A DNA stretch of 64,000 bases from Eumeta japonica (GCA_005406025.1 BGZK01000076.1:248001-312000); one strand, 5' to 3'. Shown: positions 11,666 to 23,455, numbered from the stretch's first letter. Translations and numbers: made by a program. The notes: generated by a model from the sequence alone, not told the origin.

Positions 11666-12169
11666 TTTAACGCTTTTTTTTCTTGGTATTGCTTTACATC
11701 ATTTATAAATCCGCCGAAACGTGAGCCGGCGTCCGTATGATAGGTTTTGTAGGTAGGAAGAGAACCGAAAGAAAAATCTAGTGTTTAAATAAATAAAAAT
11801 CATTTGTTATGTCTACGTTCAAACAATTATCGAGTTTAAGCAAATCGCAAGAACGTCTATTTTCCATATACCGAAAGACTGAAATTAAGCAATAAATTCT
11901 AAGCTATCTTGTTTTCATATATAAAATTCGTGATATATACTTATTTACAATTTGCAAAATAATATATACCACATATAAAATAATTCATATTGCCATAAAA
12001 AAAAAGTATTTAATTTTAATGTTGAATTGTTGACTTTATTTGTAGCCGTCATATTTGCATGAGACTTTAATAATATTATACAACTGGGGGATACTCGTCC
12101 ATAATGTTTTTATATAAGACTAGATAATGTTTACGGATCCGCCCGCGTAGACACAGAATAAATTCGTCC

Positions 12170-12365
12170 ATCCTTTATATCGACCGATTACGTTGCCAAC
12201 TATTATCCCAATCCCGACCACACTCTCAATTTCGATTTAGGTTTAAAGTAAAAACTCATTGTTCAATTCATCGGTCACATTGTCTGGATCGAATTTCCTG
12301 GATAGATAGGATCTAGTTAGGAAGCAAAGCCAGTAACCACTGAGTCAGTTGAGCCATCGTCAGCC
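12170..12365 (-). repeat. Rep-A SINE-like copy, diverged
   Basis: On the minus strand a box-A-like TGGCTCAACTG (12,345-12,355) is followed by 'actcagtggttactggc'. Further along, the family's 'actcattgttcaattcatc' block occurs (plus-strand reading, about 12,255-12,275). The GC-rich tail of the family is not recognisable. Confidence 0.55.
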
Positions 12366-12369
12366 TTGC

Positions 12370-13540
12370 ATTTTTAAAAAAAAAATTTATAAACAATTAC
12401 AAAATTAAATTTTACGTATGACTTTTCTTAAGTTATATCTTGTTGTCGTAAATGTTGAAGTACAGTCCGTTAAAATATTTCGACAGATGGCTGATACCAG
12501 CTATCGAAATTATAATTTTGTGATTTATGTCATGATAAAAGTGATATTAAGGTTGCGTTGCGTTAAAAAGCAAAACCGTTCAGTCAGTGGTTTTGATATA
12601 CCTTTTTTCGAAATGAAATTTTACATTCATTTTATTGTATAGCTTTGTCGAGAATTCGCGCCACAGCTTAATGGTGCCCTCTGTGGCAATTTGAAATCGG
12701 CAGTTTAAAACACTAATATCATATTTATTTTTACGATTAGATAAAAATTTATTGCATTTTACTTCTTCAAAATTAAAAAATATTTTCAATGGAGGCCATA
12801 TGTTCTCGTGACACTTTGAAACGTAGTTTTTCATTAACACAGAAACGCGTCAAAAAAAAATTCTTACAAAAAGAAAAACATGGAAGTTTTCTTAGTCTCT
12901 AATTCAGTTATCAGTTTTTTTTTAAATCCGTGAATTGGAAAAGCCATTAGGTGACAAAAAAAAAGGCAGACGAAACACTATAAAGAAAAGAAAAACACGA
13001 TCAAACTTTATTTGTTATCTAGACAGCTAGAAGAAAACTTGGGAGCAATTTAATTTATTTGTACTTAGCTTGTTCCTACAAACTCAATTGTTAACATTAC
13101 GGTGATAAACAATGGTTCTTATTCAATTCAATACGATCTTACCAAGAACTGAGTCTGAAAATATCCCTAGCTCCGCCTTTTTTAAGGACTTTGAAGCTAC
13201 AATATTATTATATTGAGAACCGATACGGCATTATTACAAAGGTTCATATTAAAAACGTTGCCAAAAATAATGGACTATATAAGCGGTGTCCTTCAAACTC
13301 TTATTTGAAATGACTGTTAACTAGGTATTAAAGTTAAAAACTAAAAACGTCAAAAAACGCTATTTTAACTTCACAATTGGCCGTTGATCAAGTTAGTTTT
13401 AAAGCTATTGACATTTGTGACATAAAATTAATGTCATTAAAGCCACTATTTCTAAGTTAACTATATATTGAAACGTTTAGTTTTTTACTTTAACAGTTAT
13501 CAGTTAACTATTGAACATGAAAATTTGAAGCATGCCGCTG
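12370..13540. other. AT-rich stretch with no gene
   Basis: Two short frames (12,418-12,642 plus, 12,580-12,840 minus) overlap each other and show no domain. No known repeat was recognised. At 12,640-12,680 a short GC-richer piece (gaattcgcgccacag) breaks the AT-rich run. Confidence 0.4.
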
Positions 13541-13548
13541 TATAAATA
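13541..13548 (+). promoter_or_regulatory. TATA box upstream of the candidate secreted-protein exon
   Basis: TATAAATA begins 41 bp upstream of the ATG at 13,582. A start of transcription about 30 bp downstream would fall near 13,571, leaving a leader of about 10 nt, which is short. The signal is common by chance in AT-rich DNA; its value lies only in its position before a frame with a signal peptide and a donor. Confidence 0.35.
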
Positions 13549-13581
13549 AATACTATACAGTGCTCTACCTGCTGTGTCCAT

Positions 13582-13715
13582 ATGTCCGACGTGAAAATTA
13601 TTTTGTTTTTAATTACATTGTCATCTTGCGTGCGCACTACTATGCTATACGCTAAGCATTCGACAAGACGTGATGAACACGCGGACGAAGGATTGTATGG
13701 CGACGGGCTAAACGC
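13582..13715 (+). CDS. Candidate first exon of a secreted protein
   Basis: From ATG at 13,582 the frame reads MSDVKIILFLITLSSCVRTT and continues MLYAKHSTRRDEHADEGLYG and DGLNA, 44 full codons and then two bases to a donor GTAAGT at 13,716-13,721. The first 24 residues have the shape of a signal peptide: a Lys, a hydrophobic core IILFLITLSSCV, and a possible cleavage after LYA. What follows is hydrophilic and acidic with a dibasic RR at about residue 29, as in peptide precursors. A TATA box lies 41 bp upstream. Without splicing the frame stops at TAA three bases after the exon end, so a donor here is needed. I do not recognise the protein, and I could not find the next exon. It may be a chance combination. 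Confidence 0.4.
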
Positions 13716-14039
13716 GTAAGTGTAAGCAAATAGGACTACGAGTTAGTAAACATTTTGTAGTAAACACGACTTGTTTGATAAATTTAAGTAATTATTATTA
13801 CAATAAAATTTTAGACAGCTATCTCTACTTTCCGAAATTAAGGTATGTATACAACAGTCAGGTGGTCGATAGGATGTTAACGACGTCAGCCTAGAGAAAT
13901 TGACGGCGTAATGGCAGTCGATGCGCTTTGTATGTGTGTGTTTGCATCTCGCACGCATTTAAATCAAGTAAATGCGTCATCTTTTACAAGATCGGTCGAT
14001 ACATTTAAATCGATCGATCTCGCCATTAATTCTGATCCC

Positions 14040-14195
14040 TGTTCCCACTATTACACTATTAGTATTCTGTATTATTCTCGATTTCAATTCTAATTCCCTC
14101 TCCGACTGAGCTCATTTTAGTTTCGTTCTCGATCTAAACTCCGGTTCCGCTTTCAATTTCAATGCCCATTCCCAGGTCGATCTTGGTTCATCCAG
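14040..14195 (+). repeat. Degenerate C/T-rich 'cgatttcaattc' repeat
   Basis: A loose tandem of words such as cgatttcaattc, cgttctcgatc, ggttccgc and ggtcgatcttggttc. Similar runs occur, in one or the other orientation, at 19,738-19,860, 25,680-25,745, 43,965-44,040, 45,530-45,720 and 58,263-58,400. They are probably old degenerate hexamer-type microsatellites carried within dispersed elements. Confidence 0.5.
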
Positions 14196-14370
14196 CGACA
14201 TTACTATTAATAATAATCAACTACTACTTTTCCTAGACTGTTTTTTGAGTAAATGTGTCTTATGTCTTATTTTAGTATAAAATCTACCACTATAGAAAAT
14301 TTTATTAAAATTCACCTAACCGTTTGAGCGTGATTGAAAGACAAACATCCAAACATATGTTTACATTAGA
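14195..14370. repeat. Probable dispersed repeat end
   Basis: 'aaaattcacctaaccgttt', 'gagcgtgattgaaagacaaa' and 'catccaaacatatg' have the order of the lepidopteran repeat end I recall ('aatccgttcagccgtttgag..., aacaaacatccatacat'). No terminal dinucleotide or duplication was found. Confidence 0.45.
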
Positions 14371-16310
14371 TATATTATGACGAAATACCTAATAATAATA
14401 ATAAAACTAACATTATACTGCTAATCGACTGCTCGTATTCCTCGGTTCGATTCTTCACAGATTTTTCTAACATCTGATTCCAACGAGTTGAACTTTTTTT
14501 CTCCGTGATTTCTAGGGTCATGTGCCTGTATAACTACCTGAACGTTGAAAACCATTTGGTACCGTGTTTCGCTACCTCGAAGTTTCCACGACCTTGTTAT
14601 AGGATGACCGATTTCCAGCAATGAGTTCGGTCTTTTAATCCCAAGACAGTTGACGTTTCCAAAAGAATACGTTTCAAAAAGCAAGTCCCGCTTTTAGCTA
14701 ACTAAAAATAATAACTTGCTATTTGCGTTCATGTGGTAGAAACGTTGAGGAAGATCTTTCGTATTTCAGTAGGTGATCAAAATTAGACGCTATAATTTAA
14801 TACTGATAGTCAAATATTTAATACTAAGAAAGGGACTGGTGCGACGACCGATGATAAACGGTTTATTTCTAACGAGGAATAAGAACTTTGCTGCAAGCAA
14901 ACAGAAGAAAATGTTAAAAAAATTCCACGTAATTAAACTGTAAAAAGAATCTTATATAATAATGGATAAGAATAATGCAAATATTTATAAATATTTTTAA
15001 TACCAGTTTCATGGTTCCAACTTTTAATGACAAAGCGATTTCAAAAGAAAAGGCTTCGGGAGGACTGAAATCCGACGCTATAATTGTAGGAAATAGACAA
15101 GATTGAATATTAATTTAGTACATAATAGTCATTCCGGTCCTTCCTACCTGAACAATTCATATCAATTAAACTGATAGAAGTTTAGACGTGACTGTGTCTC
15201 TATTGACATCATCGTTTATATAGACAAGAGTAATGAAATAATATCAAAATACCATTTATGATAAAAGCGACCGGTTTTTCGATCTTTTCATTGCATTTGT
15301 ATAAAACAATGACTGTTTAAAAAAGGCATTCGCATCTAGAAAGCTATTGTTTTCAATTCATTTTAATTGAATGAATGACCGAATGCATATATATTTAAAT
15401 GCATATGAAACGGTTCCTTCATCTAAATTAATTAATCATTAGGGCTACTTTTTTCGGTTCAATTTTATTTATGTAATATGCATTTATTTATTTTTTTAAA
15501 TTTTTCATCATTCTCCAAAACCGTCACGATATAATGTTTAAACTGTTATCGATCGATCTTCGTCAATTTAAACGATTGCAATCGAGACTCAGGTGCATTT
15601 CCTAATTGCGAGATGTGCATACTTCTTAAATTTGAAACTGCAAAAAAAAAAGCTCCCCTAGTCTACCTTCGGCGGCAGCTGAGCGAAGCCCGGCAAGATA
15701 AGACTCGCTTGCCAAAAGTTAACCGACGACAAATGCATCACGAGATATTTTTCTAAATTCGCTTTTAACGCGATGAAGTTAAGACACGCTGTCGTCTACA
15801 ACGCCACTATCTCTTGATGCGTTTATCGGCCGCACTTCCCGATACTGGAGACGCGTAACAATCGACTCTACTTCCATTGTTTTTAAGGTCTAACCCGATC
15901 TTATGCAATGCAAACTTAAGGCATGTTCGTATCGTTCTCTTAGCCGCCAAAATGCATCGGAAGGTGAACGACCTCGCCCAAAGGACAGTGCATTCCATTT
16001 TTAAAGCTAGCCCGCCAATAGAATGCGAGATCTAAATAGGGCCGCCATTTTGGGGAACTGTCATTTTTCCGCGGCAGTTTTTAATTGCGGCGCCGTTTCT
16101 TTTTTGTGTTTCGGCCTTTTTGTTATTAAAATTCGCAACAATGGCGAGAGTTTTTTTTATTTAAATCGTCATAATTAGGGGCCGGTAACGAGTTTGCGAT
16201 TTGCTCTGCCTGGTTTCGGTAGTGGGAGATTTTCACAATTTTTCCTGGGACGCCGGGCAATGAACATATTTGCAGTATACTAAATAAAGACTAACCACTT
16301 ATAACTAACT
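14371..16310. other. Gene-free stretch with a GC-richer core at 15,650-16,240
   Basis: Frames of 63 to 87 codons are shadows without domains. From 15,650 to 16,240 the sequence is GC-richer and not repeat-like, with a YY1/Pho-type gggccgccattttgg near 16,038-16,052, 'gcaacaatggcgag' and 'ccgcggcag'. A regulatory role is possible and can be tested by cross-species alignment. Confidence 0.4.
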
Positions 16311-16316
16311 ATACGT

Positions 16317-16480
16317 GGTTAAGCCATGCTGTGGCCAACTTGGCCGTAGTACGAAAATGGGCTGGCTCGGTTGATGAGATATTACTCTCTCACAGAATAT
16401 AGACGTAAAGTAACAGCTTGCCCTATAGCCTTTTATGTAGTGAATGAGAGTTCCGGTGTCTTATTTTTCCCTTCAGCACG
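16317..16480 (-). repeat. Rep-B dispersed repeat, partial, reverse orientation
   Basis: Reverse complement of the right half of the Rep-B family: gccatgctgtggcc matches 'catagcatggctc' of the copy at 35,815-36,101, ctctcacagaata matches its 'attctgtgagag', and gtgaatgagagttccgg matches its 'ccactggaactctcattcac'. It is the only reverse copy of five. Confidence 0.75.
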
Positions 16481-17599
16481 GATCCAAATACGAATCGTTT
16501 TGTGTGTTTAAATACGTCTGAAAAATATGATATTTTATTTTTGCTTTTGATCAAGACTTTTTATTTATATACATTTTATTGTTTACTATCAACTTTAATT
16601 AATTAATATACTAATGAATAATTGATATATTAAAAAAAATATATTGGCCAATTTTAGCAAATATAAATAGTCATGAGTTTAGCAGTCTAAATGATTAATA
16701 TAAGTCTGCTCTTCCGTACGTTATTGTTAATGCAACAAACAGCGATAAATGAGGTAAACTTGGTTTTATTTAATGTTCCATATGTTATATTTTATCGGCG
16801 TCATGATAAATGGTTTTTCAAGGCGGCCATGGAGAAATAAAAAAAAAGGAAATTAGTGTCATACCTTCATCATATAAACATCATGGCCAATAAAATATCA
16901 AGTATGCATTAAAGAAATTGATGAATGTACTTCTAATTATGTATTTAATATTATTTATTAATAAAAAAATAACTTGTCGTGGTTCCAATGGGAGAGGGCG
17001 GTTAAAATTACTTCCTTGTCTATAATGTATTATGCTTATAAAACTTAATATGAAATTTTTAGATTAATCTTACTTCAACTTATTGATTGGAGTCAATATC
17101 AAAATTGACTCAATAGTTCAATAACTGAACTAAAACACATTATCTTGGCAAAGGCGTAGCTGCTCTGAGTCACCAGAACGAATGTCAAGTATAAATGATG
17201 TAACCAACTTTGCTATACGGAAACAGAAACAAGGGATGTCACATATTTTTTTTATTTTTCATTCTATAAGAAATTTATAAATTTTCTTTTTATCCATAAA
17301 ATTAATAAAGAAATGTACGCTAGTGAGCGTATCGCTTGAGAACGACTGAACCGATTTGGCTAATTAATTTGTTTTAAATGTCCGTAATAATCCGAATAAG
17401 GATGTTAGGGGGAAAAATGATTAGAAAATTTGAAAATTAGAAAAAAATGACTTTTTCTAAGGGATTTTTCTACGAACTTATGACTTTTGCATAAATTTGT
17501 GCGATCGACAGGTATACATAATTCCTTTTTTTTCTGTGCATTGTGGTCCTGGAAAATTGTGAGAAATAAAAAATTGAGACAATCACAAAGGTTAGTTGA

Positions 17600-18680
17600 T
17601 TGATCCCGGTTTCATCCAAATCGGGACTGTGACTTGTAGCGGTGGCGAAATTAAAATCAATAAGGCCAAACGTATCATGGACACACATTTTTCTTCATGG
17701 ACAAGCTTTGGCAGCCAACGTGTTATCTTCTGATTTGAATGATATTCTTAAACAATAATAAAAAATGGGAATGAATTCTATTGTAGGCAGAGCCTTGCAA
17801 GCTTAACTGTACAAAATCGTTTGTGAAGACAATAAGTTCGTTTCATCACATTCTCCTTTATCGTACAGAGGTCATGCATTGACTGGAGTTCTAGAACTGA
17901 AAGCTGAATTGTTAAAGTTCTTACAAGAAGCTTAATCTGAATCCGCTAATCATTTTTGTGAACTTGTTTGGCTCTCGAATTTAGCAATTCTTTCTGATCT
18001 TTTTAGGTATCTAAATAATTTCATTTAGAACGTCCAAGAAAGATTGGTAGAAGAAGGAGAAAGAAGAAGATTTCATACAAAACTTCATTTGTGGTCAACT
18101 TTTATGCTCGAAAATATATTCGAGTCTTTTCTATGTGTTCAGAAAATTGTTGAAGATAATCCAACAGACCAATTACTTGTAGTCAGTTCTCACGTTCCTT
18201 TCATGACGCAGGTCTTGCATAATTAAGAAGAGAAACTATGAATTTACTTTCCAGACATGGACTCTGATGTTAATAATGAGCGTAGATGGAAACTAAACTC
18301 TTTTTTGGATAGGTCAATAGAACTGGCTAATCTAACCACGAAAATGAAAGAAACGCTAATAGTATAGCTGCTGATGGCATGCTTTAAGTGGAATTTTGTT
18401 CGTAAATTATTCACGTGTTGTGGATGAAGAGAAATCAAGAATATCTGGTGTAGATAAAGCTGGTAAGAGACACTTGAAGTTATTAATGCCATTTGCCACT
18501 TCTTACCCATGTGAAGTGAGGTTCAATTCAATGGTGGATAGGAAAACTAAAAAGACTTCAACTAGAAAATGGTTTGATTATAACATTTCGATAATAGAAC
18601 CGTGTATTGAAAAATTTTTGAATAATTTAATAAGCACATCTGTCTCACTAAAATTATATTTTTGGTTGTAGTGCAGGACC
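17600..18680 (+). pseudogene. hAT (ZBED/SCAND3-like) transposase remnant
   Basis: Plus-strand translation across frames shows, in order: HGQALAANVLSSDLND (the 'HRQALAS' block), ALTGVLELKAELLKFLQEA, HFCELVWLSNLAILSDLF, FHTKLHLWSTFMLENIFESF, a YFPDMDSD block at about 18,244-18,267, and near 18,474-18,530 KLLMPFATSYPCEVRFNSM, the C-terminal dimerisation signature ('LLPFATTYLCETGFS') of hAT transposases. Stops and frameshifts separate the blocks. This set is typical of the ZBED5/SCAND3/FAM200 group in animals. The N-terminal BED zinc finger is missing. Nothing suggests domestication, because no long frame remains. Confidence 0.8.
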
Positions 18681-18768
18681 CAGAATCGCCTTTTCCTTTT
18701 ACCAGCAATCCCTGAGTAAGTCTTTGGGAATCCCTTTGGTGTCGCGACCCACAGTTTGAAAAACACTG
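17600..18768 (+). mobile_element. Remnant of an hAT-superfamily DNA transposon
   Basis: The right end is a clear hAT-type terminal repeat: on the minus strand CAGTGTTTTTCAAACTG followed by TGGGTCGCGAC, at 18,741-18,768, as in Charlie-like and ZBED-related hAT elements. It is followed by GTTTAGTG, which could be half of an 8-bp target duplication; the matching left end was not found, so the copy is truncated or too decayed. The body carries a broken transposase (next entry). Confidence 0.75.
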
Positions 18769-20590
18769 GTTTAGTGTGTTTTGTGCCTGGTTGCAAGAGT
18801 AACCTTATTAGCAAATAAGGGTTGCCGCCTACGAAACGATTAATTATTTTCTTATGTGACGGGTTCAAAATTTCTGTTAATGCACAAGGATCTGTTATGG
18901 TGTAACTTTTTTCCTGTTAGATTTAACAATAAAAATGCTTTTGATAACTTTAATTACCCACTAAAATTTATAGTCTGCATTAGAGTTTACAAACTTTTAA
19001 ATTTGGCCTTTCATGCAGTAATGATGTGTCCTTTCTAATTGCTCGTGAAAATTAAACTTTTTAAATCAGCTACTTGTTTTGATTTATTATTATACTTTAA
19101 ACCAATTTTATAACTTAAGTGCAACAAAAACTGTCTTAACTTTGATAGTAAAAAAATTATAGTAGTATAGTAAAATAATTCTCAAGATGTCGTTTAATTT
19201 TAGCCTGTATTGTTTAGCTATCGCCTTCAGCCACAGAACGTCCACTGCTGGGCAGATTCCTTTTTTTTTTCTCGTTACGTTTAAAAATATATGTATATTG
19301 TAGCTTAGTGATTGTTGCAAAATACTAAACTAAATAGAAGCGAAAGTCAAAAGCCTCGCGGGAATTTCAGCATAGCAGCGAAAACGGATATCCGTCACAG
19401 TAATTGATTGCACATCTTTTGTAGCGACTACATAAAAGGCAATAGTATTATGTAAGTAGAAGTTTGCGTCTTTTTTTTTTCTCTCCCGCCTTGTCGTTGA
19501 CGTCTGACAAGGGGATTAGTGATGGGCTGTATGCGCGCGTACACTCATTCGTTTCGGACCGGCTCCTACTAGTGCTGCGCCCCCACGTTCACTCACCGCT
19601 CGTCCGATTGACGATCGGGAAGTATATATTTAGTGTTTGTTGTAGAACGTATTTAATGATGCTGCATGTGGTTGCATTTCACCCATGTTAATATAAGAGA
19701 GATATCTACGTATCTTGTCTGTATAAAATAAAGGAAAATCTAAATCGAGTTCGGGACCGCGAACAGGTCTGGACTGAAAATCGAGACAGTACATAGAAGC
19801 CGAAACGGTTAGGTTTGACAGGAAGATCGGAGACCGGATTATGATAAGTTCGATTTAAAAGACGAAACAATCTATCTTAAGCGCACCCTGACAGAGGCGC
19901 TGGGAAATTTGGTTATCAATAAATTAGCAGTTCGAAAACAAACATAAATCAGACGCTAACAGAAATAGTATAAAATTTATTCGTCGACAGTATACGAGAG
20001 ACATCCGGTGCGATGTAGCGCAAGCGGATAAAGGCACGTTTACAACTTTTTGACGAGTAGATAACAAATATCAAAAAAGTCATTATTTGGTCGTCTACAA
20101 GGTTTTTGCCTCTGCTCCGTCCACACGAACATAAAATGAATTCCTGCATTTTTTATACCGTCCATCTTCGACCTAACACTCTATTCTAATACCGAACCTG
20201 ACTCCATAACGGGAATAAATGCAGTTATTTTATAAACTTACTGGAAATAAATTATATATGTGGCCAGTTGGATTGTCCAATCAAAGCAGGAACAAAAGCC
20301 GCACAAACGGGCAAAGTCATATCCAGCCCGTTTACGATAATATTAAATGTATCCCCCCCCCTCGCCAATGTCCAAACCGGACTGGTGCACAAACATCTAA
20401 GCCAATATTGTGATACTCACGTATTTGTCTATTTACTCACGACAGTCCGTTAGCCTACTGCATCTCTTTTTTTAGATCGTCCGACGTTTCGTTTCACGGA
20501 ATATTCGCCGGACGATGTCATCCGTGAGCTTATATTATAGCGTTCGCCGGAGACATGTTTTTGAGAAACGATTCTTTGCGGTCTGTCTAA
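18769..20590. other. AT-rich stretch with small repeat pieces
   Basis: Holds the 'gtccactgctgg' piece (19,214-19,262) and a degenerate repeat (19,738-19,860). Short frames at 18,856, 19,464 and 19,949 have no domain. At 19,500-19,620 a GC-richer piece (gatgggctgtatgcgcgcg, gtgctgcgcccccacg) may be regulatory. No gene is supported. Confidence 0.4.
19214..19262. repeat. 'gtccactgctgg' dispersed repeat, copy 2
   Basis: 'cttcagccacagaacgtcc' then 'actgctgggcagattcc' and a poly-T run. It matches the same consensus as 5645-5700 and keeps the central words better. Confidence 0.7.
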
Positions 20591-20594
20591 TCGT

Positions 20595-20760
20595 ACTAGC
20601 GGCCGTCCGTTGCTTCGCTCGGATGAACATGAAATAAGAAAATTTAAAATAACGATCCGTCTCTTCGTTGGCGTGAAAAATAGACCTCCACTCCCTGTTC
20701 CTTTCGTTGGAAAATAGATAGTCTCATAGTGTCGAATATATATATAATCTAAATTTTCTA
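20595..20760 (-). mobile_element. Helitron-like (Lep1-type) end, reverse orientation
   Basis: Begins with ACTAG at 20,595, followed by cggccgtccgttgcttcgct. In lepidopteran non-autonomous Helitrons the 3' end reads ...cgcgggcgaagccgcgggc...CTAGT, so this is that end in reverse. The left terminus was not located. The 127-codon minus frame 20,450-20,833 spans it and is not a gene. Confidence 0.45.
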
Positions 20761-20834
20761 ACTGCGGTGGTAGTATCGTGTTCGAATATTGTCCACAACC
20801 CTTCGTTTTTAACCTGAGCCAATTAAACGACATA

Positions 20835-21980
20835 GTTCATACTTTAGAAAGCACCTACGCTGTAGGTACGAAAACCCAATTCGGAACCAAAGTATTGAGC
20901 GGGTGTCAAGAGTTGGGCGGTGAAGAGTAATCCTTCACCATTGAGGTGATAAAAAACTCTGTGGTCCATCAGAGTTCAGTAACGTCAAATTATATATTTA
21001 CATATTATGCACATAATACGTATAGATTCTGCGATGTTAATTCGATATTTTTTTTTATTTCCTTAACACTCGTTATAACTCTTCGCTTTACCGTCATCGT
21101 GCCAATATTTATCGAAGTTGTTGCGAGTTTTTTTTTTAATATATAAAAAAATTAACATATTCTAAAATAGCTTCCTACCTTAGGATAATGAATTACTTCT
21201 AAATGAATAGAACTGACTCCAATATTTATTCGATAAAATAACAGCTGTAAAAGTACGAGCACCGTATATCGGACTTGGTTCAATCAAAATTAACCATAAT
21301 TGTAAGACTCAAAAGGTCACAAGTTTCAAGGCAAACTTAATGAATTCCAAATTACATACATTTTTGTACCGGTGCGGCATAAGGTTATTTTTACTTATGA
21401 CATATTACGTAACTTCTGACTTTTTACATAACTCGACAGGTAATTACAAAATATTTAATTTAGCTTTATACTGTTTTCGGACACGGTAAAGTTTTGCAAA
21501 ATACGAAATTAAACCTTACGTCATTTTTGGGCAAAGTTTAGAGAGCATTGCGAATAAATTATCATAAAATAAATGAACATTTAAAAGAATGCATAGTTAT
21601 TTTGCACTAACTTCTTGTAATTCTCGCTTTTTTTTTTATATTTTCCATTTGTCATATTTAAATACTGTTTGGATTTGAATACAATTCTGTGTTTATACGT
21701 CTCGTCCTCATCTTTTTACATAATTACGAATGACATTTAATATTCTTATAATATAAATATGAAATACGTGAACTTCATTTTAATATTCAGTGCCCATCGT
21801 TTTATTAAAGCTTACCACACAATTTATTACAAAACAGACGTAGCGTCATTGCGCTTATAAAAAATATTAGTAATATTTTCTATTTTATTGAAAAACCGAA
21901 AATATTATGAACATTTAATGATTGGGACTTTTCCCCTGTTTGAATACACAGCCCAATAAAGTGTTTTTTTATATAATTTT
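20835..21980. other. AT-rich stretch, nothing recognised
   Basis: One 66-codon frame (20,946-21,146) is hydrophobic by composition and lacks start context. No repeat family or splice pair was seen. Confidence 0.4.
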
Positions 21981-21982
21981 TT

Positions 21983-22288
21983 GAGGCACAAACAAGTGGT
22001 CAAGCGTATGGTCATCGCTGCCCATTGACACTCACAACCCCAGAGGAGTTATCGATGCGTTGCTAGCCTATCGGGTAGGAGTGGTAAATCTGGCATAGGG
22101 GGAGTCGATGGAGGTTGATTTGATGGAGAGGGGAGTGAGCCACCGGGACTCTCGCTCACTGGGCCAAAAACAACAGCGAAAGCTGCTACTGCACGTCCGT
22201 GCTCTATGAGAGTGTTGTGTCTCACCGGCCGAGCCGGTTCGTTTTCGAGCCTCGATCCCAATCAGCCACAGCATAGCTCCACGGCTCT
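21983..22288 (+). repeat. Rep-B dispersed repeat, fullest copy
   Basis: About 306 bp. In order: gaggcacaaacaagtgg, gtcatcgctgcccattg, aaccccagaggagt, ggagtgagccaccgggac, agctgctactgcacgtcc, 'tctatgagagtgttgtg', ggccgagccggttcg and cacagcatagctccacgg. The same order is seen at 32,619-32,868, 35,815-36,101 and (left part only) 56,031-56,135, and reversed at 16,317-16,480. No Pol III box or coding signal. It is probably the 3' end of a LINE or a non-autonomous element; I recall similar words ('gtgagagtgtggtatttcaccggtcgagc' style) in silkworm sequence, but I cannot name it. Confidence 0.75.
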
Positions 22289-22326
22289 TAAATTTTTGTC
22301 TTTACTCTAGCGTGTAACAGCTCCAT

Positions 22327-22400
22327 CCGTGCCACGCGATGCGGTCGCGCGTTCTACCGCGCGGGCCGCGCGCCGTCGCCGCTCTAGGCCCGCGCGTAAT
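22327..22400. promoter_or_regulatory. Very CpG-rich patch
   Basis: gatgcggtcgcgcgttctac followed by gcgcgggccgcgcgccgtcg: one of the most CpG-dense pieces in the window, directly beside Rep-B. CpG density like this in insects may mark a promoter or 5' exon, though no TATA box was seen. An acceptor-like 'tttttcttttag' lies at about 22,446-22,458. Confidence 0.3.
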
Positions 22401-23108
22401 ATACGAACAAACAAGCGGACAGATGCGGCGGGTTAATGGAACTGTGTTTTTCTTTTAGCGCGCATAAAAACTTGTTTTGACTATTTCTAGACGTGAAAAA
22501 CAACTTTTCGTGAATCACTAAAAACACTATCGTCCGTACAAACAAGGATAAAAAATTCGCATATTGTTTTTTCGATGCGGTCGCTTCTTGCACTCGTCGT
22601 ATAAAAGTTGTGCTGCGTAGTTTATAGAATGAATAAATGAATAAACTAGACTACTATGCTGTTTGCGTACTGTTTCAAGTGTTACTACGCCTCTAAATGT
22701 CATACCTGATTATAAAATGACATGGATTCAATGTATTTCAATCGATTGATTATGTTGCATAAAACATCGGTGTGGTCAAAATTTAGTCTTTGTTTTCTAT
22801 ACTGTATCAGCACACCACACAATCTGCTCGGTTATGTGTAACTACCGATGACAATAAATTTTTGTATGTTTCTACAAAATATGTTTATGAATCGTCGCGT
22901 ATTTATCTCGTCATAGCTCAAACCGTTTAAAGGACCCTTAAAGAAAGGTATAACAAATTGACACAAAAAAAAAATGTCGTAAAAAATACATGAAACCTAA
23001 ATTCTTTTGCTAGGCAAAAGAGTCGGTTTAGAGTGGAATAAAATATTTTTTTTTGGTTTTCGTCATCAAATAATGAAAAAAAAATTGTATAGCAATTACA
23101 ACAATTTG

Positions 23109-23208
23109 CATCCAAGATCCGATTGGATCTTGGATTCAATACCGGTGATCACAACGGTATCTTGGATACCGTTGTGACGTTGTGATCACCAGATCACAAC
23201 GGTATCTT
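23109..23208. repeat. Nested palindrome cluster
   Basis: Within 100 bp: an 11-bp hairpin ATCCAAGATCC...GGATCTTGGAT with a 4-nt loop; a 12-bp hairpin CACAACGGTATC-TTG-GATACCGTTGTG; GGTGATCACAAC paired with GTTGTGATCACC; and a third direct copy of GATCACAACGGTATC. It looks like repeated local template switching on one core word. Confidence 0.9.
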
Positions 23209-23339
23209 TTGTTGTAAAATATGAATTAGAAAATTACAATTAACGTGAATATATACGTGAAAATACGGAAATTATTTCTTAGGAAAATATTACAACAACT
23301 TTTCCAAGTTATAAATACACATTCTGAATGCACATTCTG

Positions 23340-23455
23340 AGCAAAACTTTCGCCTTTTCTCTTTTTTAATGGACGAGCGTCCATCAGATTTCAAGCTCTA
23401 CTCTCTTGTGTTCTCTTTTCTTCTCTTTTTTTCTCTTTTCTACACTTTGCCAGCT
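23340..23455 (+). repeat. Pyrimidine-rich CTTTT/CTCTTTT tract
   Basis: Several 'ttctctttt' units in loose tandem between 23,350 and 23,450, with an interruption around 'ggacgagcgtcc'. Low-complexity. Confidence 0.7.

Noticed and set aside
20450..20833. A 127-codon minus frame
   Set aside because: It crosses a Helitron-like end and contains no domain; the open frame is accidental.
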